In this document: positions 1 to 6,738 of the stretch, piece after piece
Layout: each line of letters opens with the position of its first letter
How positions within the stretch are numbered: position 1 is the first letter of the stretch
Assembly (NCBI GenBank): GCA_028696435.1
Contig: JAQVHC010000046.1
Span: 1-9,187 of the forward strand
DNA: 9,187 nucleotides
Direction: 5' to 3'
Origin: Actinomycetota bacterium
GTDB taxonomy: Bacteria; Actinomycetota; Humimicrobiia; Humimicrobiales; Humimicrobiaceae
The notes under the pieces: generated by a model
Database searches by the model: none
What the model saw: only the letters and a program-made list of their open reading frames with translations
What the model was told of the DNA's origin: nothing
Program-made: the position numbers and the translations under genes

Positions 1-459
1 GTTCTGGTAAAGGATTTCCAGATAGATCCGATTACAGGAAAGTTTTTGCATCTGGATTTTTTAAGAATAGAGATGAAGAAAGAAATTGAAACAACTGTTC
101 CTGTCCATATTATTAACGAAGAAATATCAATAGGCGTGAAAGAAAAAGGCGGAGTTCTCCAGCACGGACTGAGAGAGCTTCGTGTTTCCTGTCTGCCTGG
201 AGACATTCCCGACCATGTTGAATATGATATTAAAGAACTGGATATGGGTTCCACAGTTAGAGTTTCTGATATCTATATTTCTGATAATGTAAAAATATTA
301 AATGACCCCGAGGAAGTGGTTGTTTCGATAATTCATCCTACTCTGTTAAGAGAAGAAGAAGTTGCTCCCGAAGAAGAAGCTGAAAAAGTTGCGGCTGAAC
401 CTGAGGTAATCGGCAAAGGTAAAGAGGAGCCCGGTGGAGAAAAAGAACATTCAGAGTAG
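1..459 (+). CDS. rplY: 50S ribosomal protein L25, CTC/TL5 type (5' end missing)
   Basis: This is the 3' part of a general-stress-type L25, which binds 5S rRNA in the large ribosomal subunit. The reading frame is open from base 1, so the gene begins before the window. The TTG at 46 is internal and is not the start. The first visible residues, VLVKDFQIDP followed by GKFLHLDF, are the conserved end of the N-terminal 5S-rRNA-binding L25 domain. They normally sit about 75 residues into the protein, so roughly that much is missing. From about visible residue 25 to 110 comes the beta-rich TL5/CTC C-terminal domain, with VPVHI, GGVLQHGLREL and the CLPGDIPDHVEYDI stretch. It ends in HPT. The last 35 or so residues form a glutamate-rich tail, common in this family and probably disordered. 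The gene lies 34 bases before pth, a usual bacterial pairing, and the two are probably cotranscribed. The identification is secure; the N-terminus is not visible. Confidence 0.93.
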   Translation, partial: VLVKDFQIDPITGKFLHLDFLRIEMKKEIETTVPVHIINEEISIGVKEKGGVLQHGLRELRVSCLPGDIPDHVEYDIKELDMGSTVRVSDIYISDNVKILNDPEEVVVSIIHPTLLREEEVAPEEEAEKVAAEPEVIGKGKEEPGGEKEHSE

Positions 460-473
460 AAAACCCCGGGAAA

Positions 474-497
474 ATGTTTGAAATAATTGTACTATGA
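474..497 (+). other. Possible 7-codon mini-ORF overlapping the pth start
   Basis: In the L25-pth spacer an ATG at 474 opens a seven-codon frame (MFEIIVL). Its TGA stop at 495-497 shares four bases (ATGA) with the pth start codon at 494. A GGG lies only three bases before this ATG, which is too close for a normal ribosome binding site. pth itself has no recognisable Shine-Dalgarno. The arrangement would allow pth to be translated by termination-reinitiation. ORFs this short are frequent by chance, so this is only a candidate. Confidence 0.2.
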
Positions 498-1051
498 TTT
501 TAATTGTTGGTCTTGGCAATCCAGGTAAAGAATATGAGCTCACGAGGCATAATATAGGTTTCAGGATTGTTGACAGGTTTGCAGATAGTCTTAAGAAAAA
601 AAGCTGCTACAGGAAATTTAACTCCTGGGTTATTGAATCATCTTATAATAATCATAAAATAATAATTTTAAAGCCAATGACATTTATGAATTCCAGCGGT
701 GATTCTGTAAGCTTATGTTATCGGTTTTTTAAAAATGAGATAAGTTCAATACTTGTAGTACACGATGATATTGATATTGAAACTGGCAGAATAAAGCTAA
801 AAAAAGATGGAAGCACTGCAGGACATAGAGGTCTTGAATCCATAGCAAAACGCCTCGGTAGTTTAGATTTTGACAGACTAAGGTTTGGTGTTGGAAGACC
901 TCCAGCGGGAAAAGATGCGGCTGATTATGTACTTGAAGAATTTGGTAAAAATGAGAAAGAAGAAGTTGATTTTGCTGTACAGAAGGCAGTAGATATCATA
1001 AAAGATTATATATCTGAAGGCATTGAATATACTATGAATAAATATAACTAA
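494..1051 (+). CDS. pth: Peptidyl-tRNA hydrolase
   Basis: This cytoplasmic esterase cleaves the bond between peptide and tRNA in peptidyl-tRNAs that fall off the ribosome, so that the tRNA can be reused. The 185-residue length is typical. It opens with the family signature IVGLGNPGKEY, including Asn9, followed by TRHNIGF with catalytic His19. The substrate-binding loop KPMTFMNSSG carries Asn66, and VVHDDID carries Asp91, the partner of the catalytic histidine. GRPP lies near residues 135-138. At the position where E. coli has GGHNGL, this protein has AGHRGL, so an Arg (112) replaces a tRNA-contacting Asn; the other key residues are intact. ATG 494 is the first possible start after an in-frame stop at 479, and the N-terminus matches the family. 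No good ribosome binding site precedes it. The gene sits 34 bases after the L25 gene and is followed by a gap of 302 bases. Confidence 0.97.
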   Translation: MILIVGLGNPGKEYELTRHNIGFRIVDRFADSLKKKSCYRKFNSWVIESSYNNHKIIILKPMTFMNSSGDSVSLCYRFFKNEISSILVVHDDIDIETGRIKLKKDGSTAGHRGLESIAKRLGSLDFDRLRFGVGRPPAGKDAADYVLEEFGKNEKEEVDFAVQKAVDIIKDYISEGIEYTMNKYN

Positions 1052-1093
1052 AAAAATGATATCTATCTAAATAATATCTAAAGATTTTTAATC

Positions 1094-1117
1094 GAAGCAT
1101 TCCCGCAGTTGCTTTTA
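1094..1117 (+). terminator. Weak candidate terminator after pth
   Basis: GAAGCA at 1094-1099 can pair with TGCTTT at 1110-1115 (five Watson-Crick pairs plus one G-T), with a ten-base loop containing CCCGCAG. The 3' arm runs into TTTTACT. It lies about 45 bases after the pth stop, a sensible place for a terminator. The stem is short and the T-run brief, so confidence is low. Confidence 0.3.
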
Positions 1118-1213
1118 CTAAATTAATATTATAAATCTTCTTTTATTTAATTGGTTTAAATCTAAAGGCAATCCTCTGACCTGTATATTAATTTAAGAAA
1201 AAGAACAACAATT

Positions 1214-1272
1214 TTCAAAATTCAAAATAACGCAATAACGTGACGCGTCAGAATATAGTTCAGGATATAGCC
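1214..1272. repeat. Cluster of short tandem duplications around a 10-bp palindrome
   Basis: Four elements follow one another almost without gaps. TTCAAAA is present twice in tandem (1214-1220 and 1221-1227). AATAACG is present twice with a period of eight (1226-1232 and 1234-1240). The perfect palindrome TGACGCGTCA occupies 1241-1250. A 12-base unit is repeated with 9 of 12 matches (CAGAATATAGTT at 1249-1260, CAGGATATAGCC at 1261-1272). The palindrome is notably GC-rich for its AT-rich surroundings. Its distance of about 100 bases from the mfd start would suit an operator, but I recognise no known regulator site. Confidence 0.55.
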
Positions 1273-1294
1273 AGGAAATTCTGGTTAGTTTTTT
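1268..1294 (+). terminator. Candidate intrinsic terminator or attenuator before mfd
   Basis: TAGCCAG (1268-1274) can pair with CTGGTTA (1281-1287), seven pairs including one G-T, around the six-base loop GAAATT. After one G comes a run of six T (1289-1294). The shape fits a Rho-independent terminator on the plus strand. It stands 60 bases before mfd, so it could end transcripts entering from pth or attenuate mfd transcription. Only four pairs are G-C or strong inner pairs, so it may be weak. A TATAAT at 1296-1301 directly follows the T-run. Confidence 0.35.
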
Positions 1295-1353
1295 ATATAA
1301 TAATCATTGTAGTGATTTTTGATATATTTTAAATTAAGAAGGTAATTGTAAAA

Positions 1354-4300
1354 ATGTTTCCGGATAATTTTATACTTGAAAAACAGTGGCAAAAGTTTAT
1401 AGAAAAATATAAAAATATAAAAAATGGTGGGAGTACCAGCAAGGAAGCTATCCCCCATACGCTTATTGCAGATGAAGATATATGGCCCTTTGTAATAAGC
1501 GCCTTCTTTAAATGCACCAATTCACCTGTCCTTGTGGTTACTTCAACTCATGAAGGAGCATTTAAGCTGGAACAGGAAATAAAATGTATTATTCCTGATG
1601 TAGAAATATTAAGTTTCCCTTCTATTGGAAATAGTATTTTTTATAAAAATAAAATTACTCCTGCAGAAAACCTTACAAAAAGATTAAACGTGGTTAAGAA
1701 TTTATTATTTGCTGATAATAATTCAAAACCGCTTTTAATTATTGCTACCAGTAATTCATTGATAAATTTAATGCCTGTTTCAAAGATTAATGAGATGAAA
1801 AGCATAAAAATATCTACGGGGAAAGAGTATAGCAGGGAAAAATTAATATCAGGACTTATTGAGAGTGGTTATGAAAGGGTGAGCAGAGTTTATGATTGCG
1901 GAGAATTTAGTGTAAGAGGAGAAATTATTGATATTTTCGATATAACAGGTGAAAATCCCGTGAGAATTGATTTTATTGGTGATGAAGTTGAAAAAATATT
2001 TTTTTACAACGTAAGAAATCAAGAAATTACCGGACAGGTGAATAATATATCCATTTTTCCAGATATAAATCCCTGGGAGATAAAAGAAGTTAATGGTACA
2101 GGCAATGCAGGCCTGGCTTCAGGTCATACTCTCAAAGCTATTTCTCTTATTGATTTATTAAATAAAAATATACCGGATTTCACTGTTCTTCTATGTGACC
2201 CTGTAGAAATTTATCTAAAAGTAAAAAGTGATATTGATATTCTTGAAAGATCTTTTGAAAGAGATAGAGACATCCTTGTAGCAGATAGCAAAACTATTAT
2301 GGATTTTTATCTGGTAGAAAAAGATTTTGTTGAGAAAATAGATGACAATCGAAAGTTAAATATAATCTCAACCAGTAAAGAAACTTATGATGGAAGTGAG
2401 TTTAATTTAAATAAGATAACCAGACAGAAAAAAAGCTACGGAAGCTCTGTTGACTTTATACGTAATATTAAAAGTGATTTAAAGGAGCGCAGGAAAGTAG
2501 TTATATCTCTGGATAGTAAAGATAGAAGGGAAAAAATAGAGGGACTGCTTTTAAATAATTCAGTATCATATGCTTATCCGGAAATTAGTGACTCCGGACC
2601 CGGACCTGATAACAGTGTTAAGTACAGTATGCTTCAATCTGGTATCGTGAACATCCTGGATAAGCGTCTGTACAGAGGATACCAGAGTACGGATGTTTCG
2701 CTGTATGGAGAGCTTGATATTTATGAGCAAATGCAGCGTCAAATATCTGAAAGAGAAATTTTTCCCGATAGCGATTTAAAATATTTTAAACCGGGCGAAT
2801 ATGTAGTGCATAAGAACCATGGTATAGGTAGATATGTTGATATTATTTCAAAACAGGTTGACGGATGTAAGAGAGAGTATTTTCTTGTAGAATATGCGGG
2901 CAATGATAAATTATATGTCCCGACGTGGCAGGCTGACAGATTAAGTAAGTATATTGGTTCAAAAAAACCTGTTGTAACATTATTAAATTCAAGGCAGTGG
3001 GAAAGTACTAAAAAAAGGGTAAGAAAATCGGTACAGAAACTCGCAATTGATCTAGCTAAATTATACGCAGAAAGAAATTCCATCAGTGGTTACGCTTTTC
3101 CTGCTGATAGCCCCTGGCAGAAAGAAATGGAAGATTTATTCCCTTTCAGAGAAACCCCTGACCAGATTAAAGCGATAAATCAGGTAAAAAGTGCAATGAG
3201 CAGGCCCGAACCAATGGACATGTTGATAATTGGTGATGTAGGGTTTGGCAAAACAGAAGTAGCTGTGAGAGCTGCTTTTAAAGCAATAGAGAGTGGAAAA
3301 CAGGTTATGATGCTTGTCCCAACAACAATCCTTGCTGACCAGCATTATCAGACCTTTAGTGAAAGGTATAAGGATTATCCTGTAATTCTGGAAGTTCTGA
3401 GTAGATTTAAAACAAGAAAGAATCAAAAAGATATAATAAAGGATTTTAATGAAGGTAAAATAGATATGATAATAGGAACGCATCGCATTCTTCAGGATGA
3501 TGTAAAGCCCAGAGACCTGGGACTTTTGATTGTGGATGAGGAACAGAGATTTGGTGTTAATAGTAAAGAAAAAATAAAGCTATTAAAAACCAGGGTTGAT
3601 GTACTTACTTTAAGTGCTACGCCGATCCCGAGGACTTTATATATGTCTCTTGTTGGAGTAAGAGATATGGCGTTGATTGAAACCTATCCGGAAGGCAGGA
3701 ATCCTATAGAAACTTTTGTGGGAGAAACTGATTATGGAGTAATAAGAAGGGCTGTTGAAAGGGAGCTGGCAAGGGGAGGGCAGGTATATTATGTGTATAA
3801 CAGGATAAATGGTATAGGAAGTAAAAAGCTCCAGCTGCAGAATCTTATCCCTCAGGCAAGAATTGCTCTTACACATGGCAGGATGGAGGGCGCGAGAATA
3901 GAAAAAATAATGAGTGATTTCATAAATAAAGATTATGATGTACTGCTCACGACTTCTATAATAGAATCAGGAATGGATATCGGGAATGTAAATACTTTAA
4001 TAGTTGAAGATTCACATCTTTTTGGCCTATCTCAACTATACCAGTTAAGAGGGAGAGTTGGAAGATCTTCAGAAATAGCATATTCTTATTTTTTCTACCC
4101 GGGCAAAAGGAATCTCAGTTTACAGGCATTTCAAAGACTTAAGACGCTTGCAGAGTATACAGCACTGGGCTCCGGTTATAATATAGCAATGCGGGACCTG
4201 GAAATAAGGGGAGCCGGGGAAATACTGGGAGCAAGGCAACACGGGCATATGGATAGTGTGGGCTTTGATATGTATTGCCAGATAATGAAGGAAGAGATTG

Positions 4301-4764
4301 AAAAACTAAAAGGCATGAAAGTTGAGGAAGATATTAATGTACAGATAGACCTGCCTGTAAGTGCATACATACCCAGGAGTTATATTAAAAATGAAAAAGA
4401 TAGAATAAATATATACAGAACGCTTGGGAATGCCAGGAGCCTGGAAGAAGTAGATAAAATAAAAAAAGATATGATATCCAGGTATAAAGAAGTCCCATAT
4501 GTTGTGGATAATCTTGTAAATATTGCTAAAATAAAATATCTTTTAAAAAAGGCAAAAATAGAAAAGCTCGTCTTTTTAGAAGGGACTGGTATTTATCTAA
4601 AAAAAGTGAATTTAGCTGCAGGTAAAGCAAAAAAGTTAAGCAGTAAAAATAAAAATATATTTTATGAGCCAGCTTTAAAACGTGCGTTAATAAAAAAAGT
4701 TGATAAAGATATAGATCTGGATTTAGTTCTGGACTGTCTTAATGATATAATAAGCTTTATGTGA
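1354..4764 (+). CDS. mfd: Transcription-repair coupling factor Mfd
   Basis: Mfd is an ATP-driven DNA translocase that pushes stalled RNA polymerase off damaged DNA and recruits UvrA/UvrB. The length of 1136 residues is that of full-length Mfd. The N-terminal UvrB-like module contains FPS near residue 90 and the UvrA-contacting segment GYERV...GEFSVRGEIIDIF (about 172-195). The CarD-like RNA polymerase interaction domain begins at PGEYVVHKNHGIG (480-492) and includes EYAGNDKLYVP. The RecG-like motor follows: ETPDQ, Walker A GDVGFGKT (627-634), the DEEQRFG box (728-734), SATPIPRT (754-761), and QLRGRVGRS (897-905) for motif VI. The C-terminal TRCF domain covers about 990-1100. ATG 1354 is the only sensible start; AAGAAGG lies 11 bases before it, a rather long spacing. 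It probably heads an operon with the foldase, mazG and pyk. No key motif is missing. Confidence 0.98.
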   Translation: MFPDNFILEKQWQKFIEKYKNIKNGGSTSKEAIPHTLIADEDIWPFVISAFFKCTNSPVLVVTSTHEGAFKLEQEIKCIIPDVEILSFPSIGNSIFYKNKITPAENLTKRLNVVKNLLFADNNSKPLLIIATSNSLINLMPVSKINEMKSIKISTGKEYSREKLISGLIESGYERVSRVYDCGEFSVRGEIIDIFDITGENPVRIDFIGDEVEKIFFYNVRNQEITGQVNNISIFPDINPWEIKEVNGTGNAGLASGHTLKAISLIDLLNKNIPDFTVLLCDPVEIYLKVKSDIDILERSFERDRDILVADSKTIMDFYLVEKDFVEKIDDNRKLNIISTSKETYDGSEFNLNKITRQKKSYGSSVDFIRNIKSDLKERRKVVISLDSKDRREKIEGLLLNNSVSYAYPEISDSGPGPDNSVKYSMLQSGIVNILDKRLYRGYQSTDVSLYGELDIYEQMQRQISEREIFPDSDLKYFKPGEYVVHKNHGIGRYVDIISKQVDGCKREYFLVEYAGNDKLYVPTWQADRLSKYIGSKKPVVTLLNSRQWESTKKRVRKSVQKLAIDLAKLYAERNSISGYAFPADSPWQKEMEDLFPFRETPDQIKAINQVKSAMSRPEPMDMLIIGDVGFGKTEVAVRAAFKAIESGKQVMMLVPTTILADQHYQTFSERYKDYPVILEVLSRFKTRKNQKDIIKDFNEGKIDMIIGTHRILQDDVKPRDLGLLIVDEEQRFGVNSKEKIKLLKTRVDVLTLSATPIPRTLYMSLVGVRDMALIETYPEGRNPIETFVGETDYGVIRRAVERELARGGQVYYVYNRINGIGSKKLQLQNLIPQARIALTHGRMEGARIEKIMSDFINKDYDVLLTTSIIESGMDIGNVNTLIVEDSHLFGLSQLYQLRGRVGRSSEIAYSYFFYPGKRNLSLQAFQRLKTLAEYTALGSGYNIAMRDLEIRGAGEILGARQHGHMDSVGFDMYCQIMKEEIEKLKGMKVEEDINVQIDLPVSAYIPRSYIKNEKDRINIYRTLGNARSLEEVDKIKKDMISRYKEVPYVVDNLVNIAKIKYLLKKAKIEKLVFLEGTGIYLKKVNLAAGKAKKLSSKNKNIFYEPALKRALIKKVDKDIDLDLVLDCLNDIISFM

Positions 4765-4811
4765 TTATATGGTATTTTATATGGTATTTATTGATATAAT
4801 TATGTGATATT
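4758..4811. repeat. 12-bp tandem duplication in the mfd-foldase spacer
   Basis: TTATATGGTATT occurs twice in perfect tandem (4765-4776 and 4777-4788), directly after the mfd stop codon. A related copy, TTATGTGATATT with 10 of 12 matches, lies at 4800-4811. Its first nine bases, TTATGTGAT, also occur at 4758-4766 across the mfd stop. Between the copies lies TTGATATAAT (4791-4800), which contains a perfect TATAAT at 4795-4800. No good -35 box is spaced correctly before it. The spacer may hold a secondary promoter or simply be replication-slippage sequence. Confidence 0.6.
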
Positions 4812-4830
4812 TATTAAAAAGGGTAATAGA

Positions 4831-4837
4831 AAGAAGG
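4831..4837 (+). promoter_or_regulatory. Ribosome binding site fixing the TTG start of the foldase
   Basis: AAGAAGG ends six bases before the TTG at 4844, an ideal spacing. An in-frame TAA at 4838 rules out any earlier start. The same ten bases, AAGAAGGTAA, precede mfd at 1336-1345, which suggests this is the local form of the Shine-Dalgarno sequence. Confidence 0.75.
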
Positions 4838-4843
4838 TAAAGA

Positions 4844-5890
4844 TTGAAGAGGTTCGTTACGATAATAGCTATATTACTGGCTGTTATTTTTTTGTCTGTG
4901 AGCTGCAGTAAAACTGTAGCCAGTGTTGATGGAATAAAAATAACACAAAAAGAAGTAGATGATTATGTTGATTTTATAAAAAGTCTGGATACAAGCGGAG
5001 AACTGGCTTCCGATGAAGAAAGTTTAAATAATTTAAAGGTAGATGTGGTCGATTCTCTTATTGTAACAAGATTGCTTGAAAGATACGCCGAGGAAAATAA
5101 CATTGAAGTAACCGATGAGGAAGTCAAAGAACAAATAAATTTAATTATAAATTCTTATCCCTCGGAAGAAGATTTTGAAAAAATGTTAGAAGAAAATGGC
5201 ATTGATAGGAAGTTTCTTGAGAAAGAACTAAAAAATCAGTTGTTGAGTACGAAGGTTTATGAGAAAGTAACTGCGGATATTATTGTTACGGACGAAGAGA
5301 TAAAGCAGTATTATGAAGATAATAAAGAGACGTTTTTTCTGGTCCCTGAGAGCGTAAAAGCAGGGCATATACTGATAATGTTCCCCTGGAAAAAAGATAA
5401 TTCTGAAGAAACGGCAGAAGGCAGGAAAGAAGCCAGAGAAAAAATAGAAATGATAAAAGAGAAACTGGAAAATGGTGAAGATTTTGAGGAACTTGCGCGT
5501 ACATATTCGGACGATGAAGCTACTAAAGAAAATGGTGGAGACCTGGGTTATGTGTACAGGGGGCAGATGGTTGATGAATTCGATAATGCATTATTTTCTC
5601 TAGATATAGGAGAAGTAAGCGATATTATCGAGACCGACATTGGATATCATATAATCAAGGTTTATGACTATAAGAAAGAATATATTGAGAATTTTAAAGA
5701 AGTTAAAGACACTATTAAAGAATACCTTTTGGGCTTATATAAAAATAGTAAGTGGCAGGATTTTATTTATTCTTTAATAGATAAGGCAAACATTGAATAT
5801 TTTACAGAGATAAAGGGTTCTTTTAGCAGTTCTGAAGAGAGCAGTAATGATGGTGGCAGTGAGATTCCTGCTGAAAACGAAGGTGAGTGA
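4844..5890 (+). CDS. SurA/PrsA-like parvulin peptidyl-prolyl isomerase, probable lipoprotein
   Basis: This is an extracytoplasmic foldase that isomerises prolyl bonds and chaperones exported proteins. The 348-residue chain starts with a signal peptide: Lys-Arg, a hydrophobic stretch of about 15 residues, then LSVSC with Cys21. This fits a relaxed lipobox, so it is probably lipid-anchored to the membrane. Residues 25-150 form the SurA N-terminal type helical chaperone domain, with VDGIKITQKEVDDYV and paired TDEEV/TDEEI repeats. The rotamase (PpiC) domain covers about 170-275 and keeps the parvulin core: AGHILI with His175, YSDD with Asp223, GGDLGYV, and GYHIIKV with His269. The tail is rich in Ser, Glu and Gly. 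TTG 4844 is forced, because an in-frame stop lies two codons upstream and a later start would lose the signal peptide. It lies 79 bases after mfd and 8 before mazG. PrsA is the nearest functional label; I leave the symbol open. Confidence 0.93.
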   Translation: MKRFVTIIAILLAVIFLSVSCSKTVASVDGIKITQKEVDDYVDFIKSLDTSGELASDEESLNNLKVDVVDSLIVTRLLERYAEENNIEVTDEEVKEQINLIINSYPSEEDFEKMLEENGIDRKFLEKELKNQLLSTKVYEKVTADIIVTDEEIKQYYEDNKETFFLVPESVKAGHILIMFPWKKDNSEETAEGRKEAREKIEMIKEKLENGEDFEELARTYSDDEATKENGGDLGYVYRGQMVDEFDNALFSLDIGEVSDIIETDIGYHIIKVYDYKKEYIENFKEVKDTIKEYLLGLYKNSKWQDFIYSLIDKANIEYFTEIKGSFSSSEESSNDGGSEIPAENEGE

Positions 5891-5898
5891 GATAAGAC

Positions 5899-6738
5899 GT
5901 GGATGCTAGCAATAATCTAAAAGACCTTGACAAAATAAATGATACTGGCAGGCTCTTTTCTATTCTTACGGATATTATGAAAAAGCTAAGGTCTCCTAAA
6001 GGGTGTATGTGGGATAGGGAGCAGAATCATAAAAGCATCAAAAGGAATCTGATAGAGGAGGCTTATGAAGTAGTAGAAAGCATTGAAAGTGATGATTCCG
6101 GAGGACTGAGAGAGGAACTTGGCGATCTACTTCTTCAGGTAGTTTTTCACAGCCAGATTGCGGCTGATAACAAAGAGTTTGATATAAATGATGTAATAAG
6201 AGGTATTATAAATAAATTAATAAGAAGGCATCCTCATGTATTTCAGAATGAAGGTTTGAATAGCAGTAAAGATATACTGGCAAACTGGGAAGAAATTAAG
6301 AAAAGAGAAAGAAAGGAAAAAAAGGATAAATTTAATAAACCTGATTCAATATTCAGTGGAATACCAAGATCGCTTCCCTCACTCCACTTAGCTTTCGAAG
6401 TCCAGAACAGGGCATCAAGAGTTGGATTTGATTGGGAGAATGCGGTTGATGTACTTAATAAAATAAAAGAGGAACTTAACGAACTTGAAGAAGAATTTAA
6501 AGAAGGTCACAGGAGCCGTATTGCTGATGAAGTTGGTGATATTCTTTTTGCTATTGTGAATTTTGGGAGATATATCGGAATAGACTGTGAAGAGAGTTTA
6601 TATGAAGCCAGTAAAAAATTTATAAGAAGATTTGATTTTATGGAAAAATATGCGATGGATAGAAATTTAGATTTTAAAAAGCTGTCATTAAAAGAAAAAG
6701 ATGAGCTGTGGGAAATTGCTAAAAAGGAACTACCATGA
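5899..6738 (+). CDS. mazG: Nucleoside triphosphate pyrophosphohydrolase MazG
   Basis: MazG hydrolyses nucleoside triphosphates to monophosphates and pyrophosphate. It removes non-canonical nucleotides and, in E. coli, is linked to lowering ppGpp under stress. The 279 residues form the two-domain MazG of normal length. The first domain has the entry motif GCMWDREQNH (35-44; most relatives have CPWD). Its metal-binding helices are EEAYE (Glu53, 54, 57) and EELGD (Glu72, 73, Asp76), and RRHPHVF stands at 109-115. The second domain repeats the scheme with RVGFDW (174-179), EELNE (Glu191, 192, 195) and DEVGD (Glu211, Asp214). Both sites look complete. GTG 5899 is the first usable start after an in-frame TAA at 5893. 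The next is ATG 5977 (Met27), which would remove the helix before the conserved LRSP. AAGGTGA at the foldase end is the best ribosome binding site but lies far upstream. The gene overlaps pyk by four bases. Confidence 0.96.
   Translation: MDASNNLKDLDKINDTGRLFSILTDIMKKLRSPKGCMWDREQNHKSIKRNLIEEAYEVVESIESDDSGGLREELGDLLLQVVFHSQIAADNKEFDINDVIRGIINKLIRRHPHVFQNEGLNSSKDILANWEEIKKRERKEKKDKFNKPDSIFSGIPRSLPSLHLAFEVQNRASRVGFDWENAVDVLNKIKEELNELEEEFKEGHRSRIADEVGDILFAIVNFGRYIGIDCEESLYEASKKFIRRFDFMEKYAMDRNLDFKKLSLKEKDELWEIAKKELP

Larger units (their letters stand above)
1052..1353. other. Gene-free spacer between pth and mfd
   Basis: I see no convincing gene in these 302 AT-rich bases on either strand. They hold two weak terminator-like hairpins (1094-1117 and 1268-1294). 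There is an AT-only inverted repeat, ATTTAA / TTAAAT, at 1145-1161. TATCTAAA occurs twice 11 bases apart (1064 and 1075). From 1214 to 1272 there is a cluster of short tandem duplications around a palindrome. A perfect TATAAT lies at 1296-1301 but no good -35 box stands 16-18 bases upstream. A TATATT lies at 1323-1328, also without a partner. The size and content suggest that mfd starts its own transcription unit here, but no promoter can be fixed by eye. Confidence 0.7.

Noticed and set aside
46..48. TTG as the start of the L25 gene
   Set aside because: The frame is open upstream and encodes the conserved end of the L25 N-terminal domain, so this codon is an internal Leu.
595..602. A-run in pth as a possible frameshift site
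   Set aside because: The Pth frame reads through intact with all later motifs, so no frameshift is needed.
1145..1161. AT-only inverted repeat ATTTAA / TTAAAT as an operator
   Set aside because: Six-base AT-only inverted repeats are expected by chance in such AT-rich DNA, and nothing else supports a binding site.
1329..1520. 63-codon minus-strand ORF overlapping the mfd start
   Set aside because: It is antisense to the conserved Mfd N-terminus, shows no recognisable domain and has no ribosome binding site that I can see.
2739..3876. Several minus-strand ORFs of 79 to 115 codons within mfd
   Set aside because: They lie opposite the conserved RNA polymerase interaction and helicase domains and have no coherent protein features; they are shadows of mfd.
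5977..5979. ATG 5977 as the mazG start
   Set aside because: It would begin only four residues before the conserved LRSP and cut off the preceding helix; GTG 5899 fits the family length and sits 8 bases after the foldase stop.
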